A stretch of DNA of 64,000 bases from NCBI GenBank assembly GCA_964619955.1, contig CAZUJF010000011.1, positions 71,902 through 135,901 on the forward strand, read 5' to 3'. Of the stretch, positions 59,758 through 64,000 are shown one piece after another (within the stretch, counting starts at the first letter, position 1; every line of letters starts with the position of its first letter). The position numbers and the translations under genes were made by a program. Source of the stretch: JACQFK01 sp964619955. GTDB lineage: Bacteria; Planctomycetota; MHYJ01; JACPRB01. A model generated the notes under the pieces. The model was not told the DNA's origin and did not search any database. It saw only the letters and a list, made by a program, of their open reading frames with translations.

Positions 59758-61130
59758 AGATTCCGGCAACAGGAGTCCTCCTGCTCGGTCTTCTGTGGGG
59801 ATGCGCGACGCCCTCCTCGGACGACCCAGCCTACCTTCCGTCCGTCCTTTCGGAGGTGGCGAATCGCGGGACGACTCCGCCCGTCGCCCCTCCCGCCCTG
59901 GAAAGCCACGGGCTTTCCCTCGGCGACTGCGTTGAACTGGCCCTTCGCCATCACCGGGGCATCCGGATCGCGGACCGTCGCATCCTTATCGCCAAGGACG
60001 TGGTGGACGAGAAACTCGGTCTGATCCTCCCCAAGTTGGGCGGCGAGGCCCGCTACGAAGCCCGCAATAACGACCGGGGCTCGACCTTCGGCGGAAACAC
60101 CTTCGTGACGGGGGAACGCCACCTGGGGACGGCAAAAGTCTCGCTCCTGGTGCCGATCTACGATTTCGGCGGGGCCTGGAACGAGCGAGAATCCGCCGAG
60201 CTCGAGGTGGACGTGGCCGGGTTTTCCGCCACGCGGACCCGGCAGGATCTGACTTTGGCGGTGAGTCAAGCCTACTATCGAGTGCTCGAGGCCCTCCGCA
60301 TCAAGAGCGTTGTCGAGGAGTCCCTTAAGGTCGTCGCCCGGCAACTCGAGATGGCCCGCGATTTCCGGGCGCAGGGTCTCGTCGCGGCCAGCGACGTCCT
60401 TACCGCCGAAGTCCAGGAAGCCGAACGGCGCCAAGACCATATCCGCGCTTCCAACAACGTGGAGCTAGCCCGCTCCACCTTGAACCGCCTGATGGGAAAG
60501 GGCGTCGATGAGCCGCTGGACCTCCGGGACGTCCTCGAAGCTCCTCCATGGAGAGGTTCCTTCGAGGCGGCCCTGCGAATGGCCGTCGAGAAGCGACCGG
60601 ATCTCTCCGCCCTCAAGAAGCAAGTCGACATCGCCCGCGCCGAATACCGCGCGACCCGGGCCGGATTCCTTCCAAGACTCTACGGCTTTGCCGATTACAA
60701 CTACTCGACCGACGATTTCCTCCTCAACCAGGACTGGCTCGTAGGAGGCGTGGCCATCCAGGTCCCCCTCTTTGACGGGGGCTCGACGCTAGCCCGCCTG
60801 CGCCAGAGGGAAAAGGAGATCGCCGAGGCGGTGGATTTCCACGACGAGCGCGTGGACGACATTGTCCTGGAGCTCAAACAGAACTACCTTCTCGTACGGG
60901 AGGCCGCGGAGCGCCTTCCGGTAGCCCGCAAGACGATCGACCTCGCGGACGAAAACCTGCGGGTGGTCCGCGACCAGTATGCCGAGGGCCTCCTGACGAG
61001 CGCGGACGTTCTTGCTGAAGAGGATCGCCTGAGTCGCTCTAAGACGAACTATTTCCGGTCGCTCTACGAGTACCACGGCGCCTTCGCACGCCTGGCGCAC
61101 GCGGCCGGAGGCGCGCCACCGGAGAAATAG
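59754..61130 (+). CDS. TolC/OprM-type outer-membrane efflux lipoprotein
   Basis: 458 residues from GTG 59754 (AGGAGG at good spacing). Lipobox LLWGC puts a lipidated Cys near residue 16. Two OEP repeats with long amphipathic helices follow (LSLGDCVELALRHHRGIRIA, AYYRVLEALRIKSVVEESL; second repeat AALRMAVEKRPDLSALKKQV, YLLVREAAERLPVARKTIDL). It forms the trimeric channel of the tripartite pump. GTGA overlap with TetR; 1 nt before the adaptor gene. Confidence 0.92.
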   Translation: MKIPATGVLLLGLLWGCATPSSDDPAYLPSVLSEVANRGTTPPVAPPALESHGLSLGDCVELALRHHRGIRIADRRILIAKDVVDEKLGLILPKLGGEARYEARNNDRGSTFGGNTFVTGERHLGTAKVSLLVPIYDFGGAWNERESAELEVDVAGFSATRTRQDLTLAVSQAYYRVLEALRIKSVVEESLKVVARQLEMARDFRAQGLVAASDVLTAEVQEAERRQDHIRASNNVELARSTLNRLMGKGVDEPLDLRDVLEAPPWRGSFEAALRMAVEKRPDLSALKKQVDIARAEYRATRAGFLPRLYGFADYNYSTDDFLLNQDWLVGGVAIQVPLFDGGSTLARLRQREKEIAEAVDFHDERVDDIVLELKQNYLLVREAAERLPVARKTIDLADENLRVVRDQYAEGLLTSADVLAEEDRLSRSKTNYFRSLYEYHGAFARLAHAAGGAPPEK

Positions 61131-61131
61131 A

Positions 61132-62283
61132 ATGAAAATGACCGACCAGAAGACGTTTGTCGACAGGCCTCGGACGAAAAGTCGATTCGCCTTGGTGCCC
61201 ATCCTCGTAGTGGCCGTTTTCCTCACGGCGTGCGGAAAGAAGGGCGGCAGCCCGCCGCCCTCGGCCGCGTCGGGAGCGGAAAGGGAGTCGGCTCAAGGCG
61301 CAGCGTCAGCCTCGCCGGCCCCTCGCGGGGAGTGGGTGATCGTCAACCGAGGCACCATCCGAAGCAGCGTCCCCGCGGTGGGCATACTCCGAGCCCGCCA
61401 AACGACCAAGCTCGGCTCACAGGTTTCAGGCCGGGTCAAACAGGTCCTGGTGGACGTGGGAAACGTCGTCAAGAAGGGGCAGGAGCTCGTCCTCCTGGAC
61501 CCCGTGTTCTTCGGAATCGAGCGGTCCCAGCGAGCGGCGGACCTGGATGCGGCCAAAGCCGCCCTTTGGGAGACCGAAACCCAGCACACCCGCATGAAGA
61601 ACCTGTGGGAGAAGCCCCAGGGTAAGGAGCCTTCCATCCCGAAGAAGCTCTACGACGACGCGAAGGCCCGCTTCGACGCCGCACAAGCCCGGGTCAAGCA
61701 GGCCGAAGAGGCGCTCCGTTACGCGGACGAGCGCATTCAGGAAACCGTGATCCGAGCGCCCTACGACGGGGTGGTGACCCGGCGTCTGGTCGATCCGGGT
61801 GAACCGGTGACGTCGACCCCCGTGAGCCATCTCATCGAGATTCAAGAGGTTGGGACGCTCGACCTGGAGTTCTCCCTGCCACAGGAAATGTTGTCGCGCG
61901 TCCGTTCCGGAACCCACGTCACCTTCGAGGCCGAGGGAGTTCCCGAAACCAAGGGTAGCAGCCAGGTGGCGGTCGTCTTCCCGGCGGTCGAGGAGGCCAC
62001 GCGATCCTTTCGCTCGCGCGTAACCGTGCCCAACGCCTCCGGAATCTACCGGCCGGGGATGCTGATTCGCGTTTGGGTCGTCAACCAAGAGGTGAAGGAT
62101 GCCCTCCTCCTGCCGCGCATGGCCGTCACCGAAACCGCACAGGGATGGCAGGTGCTCGCCGCCAGCAGCGAGTCTCCTGTTCTTCGGCCGATCAAGGTGG
62201 GCCTCCTGACGGACACCCTCATTGAAGTGAAGGACGGCCTCCGCGAGGGGGATAAGGTCTTCGTGCTCAAGGGAAAAACGTGA
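61132..62283 (+). CDS. RND periplasmic adaptor (membrane fusion protein)
   Basis: 383 residues. A hydrophobic N-terminus with lipobox-like LTAC near residue 34 anchors it in the inner membrane. Biotinyl-lipoyl halves (GSQVSGRVKQVLVDVGNVVKKG and TVIRAPYDGVVTRRLVDPGE, here named by positions ~93-114 and ~200-220) flank the alpha-hairpin (about 125-195); the beta-barrel and membrane-proximal domains follow. It links the RND pump to the outer-membrane channel. Ribosome site GGAG before ATG 61132; GTGA overlap with the next gene. Confidence 0.92.
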   Translation: MKMTDQKTFVDRPRTKSRFALVPILVVAVFLTACGKKGGSPPPSAASGAERESAQGAASASPAPRGEWVIVNRGTIRSSVPAVGILRARQTTKLGSQVSGRVKQVLVDVGNVVKKGQELVLLDPVFFGIERSQRAADLDAAKAALWETETQHTRMKNLWEKPQGKEPSIPKKLYDDAKARFDAAQARVKQAEEALRYADERIQETVIRAPYDGVVTRRLVDPGEPVTSTPVSHLIEIQEVGTLDLEFSLPQEMLSRVRSGTHVTFEAEGVPETKGSSQVAVVFPAVEEATRSFRSRVTVPNASGIYRPGMLIRVWVVNQEVKDALLLPRMAVTETAQGWQVLAASSESPVLRPIKVGLLTDTLIEVKDGLREGDKVFVLKGKT

Positions 62284-62690
62284 ACGTCCAGAGGCGACTC
62301 CCGGACCTGAAAGCGGATGAGAAGACGCCTCCGTGGAAGGTTGGCCGCTATCGCTTGACGCTGCGGGTCGCGGACCTCGATCGGTCGGTGACGTTCTACC
62401 GCGACATCCTCAGATTCTGGCCCGTCTGGAGAAACGCGACGACCGTCTGTCTCACTCAGGACAACCTGGAGTTGCTCCTCGATCGGAAGGAAAGGCCGAA
62501 GAAGCCCCTCCAAGGCATTCGAATCGGGTTCAGCGTGAGTCGAAACAAGGATTTGGACATATGGGCGGTTTACCTCGAAACCCGTCGTGTCCACATTTCG
62601 TCGGCCCCAAAGAACACGGACTGCGGAAGGAACCTCGTCTTTCTTGATCCCGACGGTTATCCGATCGAGGTCCACTGGGAATCCACATGA
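62280..62690 (+). CDS. VOC-family (glyoxalase/bleomycin-resistance fold) protein
   Basis: 136 residues from GTG 62280. One VOC domain: RLTLRVADLDRSVTFYRDIL, LELLLDRKE, RIGFSVSRNKDLDIWA and FLDPDGYPIEVHW with the terminal metal-ligand Glu. Members bind metals and act as drug-binding, fosfomycin-modifying or dioxygenase enzymes. It is wedged with four-base overlaps (GTGA, ATGA) between the adaptor and the RND pump, which is not a usual member of RND operons. It may bind or modify the pump substrate; the exact role is unknown. Confidence 0.85.
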   Translation: MNVQRRLPDLKADEKTPPWKVGRYRLTLRVADLDRSVTFYRDILRFWPVWRNATTVCLTQDNLELLLDRKERPKKPLQGIRIGFSVSRNKDLDIWAVYLETRRVHISSAPKNTDCGRNLVFLDPDGYPIEVHWEST

Positions 62691-64000
62691 TTCTTTCCGA
62701 CACCGCGATCAAGCGCCCCGTCTTCGCCACGATGGTGATCGGGGCGATCGTCGTCTTCGGGGTGATCAGCTTCCGGGATATCGGGATCGACCTCTACCCG
62801 AGGGTCGAGTTCCCGGTGATTACGATCATCTCGGCACTCCCGGGAGCCGATCCTGAAACCGTTGAAACGACGGTCACTGATCCGATCGAGGAGGCGGTCT
62901 CGACGATCAGCGGGATCAAACACCTTCGCTCGACGAGCACCGACAGCATTTCCCAGGTAGTCGTCGAATTCGTTCTCGAGAAGGACATTGACGTCGCCTA
63001 CCAGGAGGTCCAGGCGAAGCTCGGCACCGTACGCTCCCAGCTTCCCGACGACCTGGAGGATCCCGTCGTCGAGAAGTTCGACGTCGACTCGGCCCCCATC
63101 ATGGCGGTGGTGGTCTCCGGTGACATGCCCATTCGAGACCTCACCTACCTTTCTCGAAAGCTCATCAAGGAACGGCTCCAGAGGCTCCAGAACGTCGGGC
63201 AGGTCGCGCTCATCGGAGGCCGCGAGCGCAAGATCTGGCTCTGGCTCGACCGCTCGAAGCTCGAAGGTCACGGCCTATCGGTGCGCGACGTCGAGGAGGC
63301 GCTTCGGACCGAGCACGTCGAGTACCCGGGCGGACGGGTCGAAAGCGGACCCCGCGAATACGTGGTCAAGACCAAGGCTGAGTTCGCCTCCGCCGCCGAG
63401 ATCTCCGGATTGGTGGTCGCCTTCCGGGGGGGCGCGACCATCCGGGTGAGCGACCTCGGGCGCGTGGAGGACGGCCTTGAGGAAGAGCGCAGCTTCGCTC
63501 GTCTCAACGACACCCGTGCCGTCACCCTCCTCGTCCGGCGCCAGTCCGGGACGAATACGGTCGAGGTCGCGCGGGCCCTCAAGGCCGAGGTCGCCAAGCT
63601 CCGGGACGAGCTCTCCCCGCGGGGAGTGCGACTCGAAATCGGGCAAGACCTCTCGGTCTTCATCGAGCACTCCGTCCACGAGGTCCAATTCCACATGGTC
63701 TTCGGCGGCGGACTCGCCATCGTCATCGTCTTCCTCTTTCTGCGGAACCTCCGCAGCACCTTGATCTGCGCCCTGGTCATCCCGGTCGCCGTCATCGGGA
63801 CCTTCATCCTCATGAATGCGCTGGGGTTCACCCAGAACATGATGACCCTCCTGGCGCTCTCGCTGGCGATCGGGCTTCTCATCGACGACTCGATCGTGGT
63901 GCAGGAGAACACGATGCGCCATGTCGAGGAGGGGAAATCCGCCCGCGAGGCGGCGTCCTTCGCGACGAACGAGATTGCGCTCGCGGTCTTCGCCACCACG
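62687..64000 (+). CDS. RND efflux transporter, AcrB/MdtB-like, N-terminal part
   Basis: About 438 residues are present and the gene runs off the right edge (full length would be ~1000-1050). TM1 (RPVFATMVIGAIVVFGVISF), then the porter domain PN1/PN2 (PGADPETVETTVTDPIEEAV, VEFVLEKDIDVAYQEVQAKL) and TM2 onward at residue ~345. LSLAIGLLIDDSIVVQEN near residue 400 carries the Asp pair of the proton relay. It is the pump of the TetR-controlled operon. Starts at ATG 62687 with an ATGA overlap with the VOC gene. Confidence 0.95.
   Translation, partial: MILSDTAIKRPVFATMVIGAIVVFGVISFRDIGIDLYPRVEFPVITIISALPGADPETVETTVTDPIEEAVSTISGIKHLRSTSTDSISQVVVEFVLEKDIDVAYQEVQAKLGTVRSQLPDDLEDPVVEKFDVDSAPIMAVVVSGDMPIRDLTYLSRKLIKERLQRLQNVGQVALIGGRERKIWLWLDRSKLEGHGLSVRDVEEALRTEHVEYPGGRVESGPREYVVKTKAEFASAAEISGLVVAFRGGATIRVSDLGRVEDGLEEERSFARLNDTRAVTLLVRRQSGTNTVEVARALKAEVAKLRDELSPRGVRLEIGQDLSVFIEHSVHEVQFHMVFGGGLAIVIVFLFLRNLRSTLICALVIPVAVIGTFILMNALGFTQNMMTLLALSLAIGLLIDDSIVVQENTMRHVEEGKSAREAASFATNEIALAVFATT

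Noticed and set aside
1..64000. CRISPR arrays, IS transposases, integrases, plasmid origins
   Set aside because: No regularly spaced repeats and no transposase or integrase motifs were seen.

Overview
The window is one continuous stretch of very G+C-rich bacterial DNA. The most telling genes are a PVC-type heme-binding CxxCH protein with a propeller and HEAT repeats (46142-49615), a large NHL-type secreted pair (34551-39670), Tat-exported and cytoplasmic Gfo/Idh/MocA dehydrogenases, a bactofilin pair carrying a zinc ribbon, and TonB/RND envelope systems. Together they suggest a diderm of the Planctomycetota-Verrucomicrobiota sphere, most likely a planctomycete. This is inferred from gene content only; no rRNA is present. 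Genes are tightly packed and at least 17 junctions are four-base ATGA or GTGA stop/start overlaps.

Left part (1-18 kb): the tail of a heavy-metal-type RND pump; a minus-strand envelope-glycan operon (zinc-ribbon protein, DUF2723/TPR membrane protein, GT2-GtrA fusion, PMT-type glycosyltransferase); a two-gene bactofilin operon with a clear promoter and terminator; tRNA-Val(TAC); and a six-gene minus-strand operon matching the 4-amino-4-deoxy-L-arabinose (Ara4N) lipid A pathway: arnT-like, arnB, arnC, ArnA formyltransferase, ArnA decarboxylase, arnD. ArnA, a single fused protein in enterobacteria, is here two genes. A second ArnT-like gene is divergent from it, and the shared intergenic region holds direct-repeat boxes resembling PmrA boxes.

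Centre (18-34.5 kb): a dense signalling locus, the most unusual part of the window. It holds three hybrid histidine kinases, an NtrC-type sigma54 activator, two free receivers, two HPt proteins, a TonB-dependent receptor and a YfiR-family periplasmic protein. The two type IV pilus motor ATPases are each fused to an N-terminal receiver domain: REC-PilT and REC-PilB. Three sigma54 (-24/-12) promoter candidates lie inside the locus. The simplest reading is a phosphorelay that acts directly on pilus extension and retraction motors and tunes its own expression through sigma54. No pilus structural genes are present.

Right-centre (34.5-53 kb): secreted propeller proteins and a sugar-catabolism island (three Gfo/Idh dehydrogenases, an alpha/beta-hydrolase esterase, a SIS isomerase, a XylR-like regulator, a GH16 glucanase, the PVC cytochrome), followed by an HI0933-type flavoprotein and a methyltransferase.

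Right part (53-64 kb): an accessory-looking segment with a small ParB/KorB-like HTH gene, about 650 nt of very strongly structured DNA that ends in an intrinsic terminator (candidate large non-coding RNA), and a phosphatase remnant. Then come a TolB-propeller/CehA-type metallohydrolase, a small exported protein with a DUF3187-like outer-membrane protein, and a TetR-controlled RND efflux operon (TetR, outer-membrane factor, adaptor, VOC protein, RND pump) that runs off the right edge.
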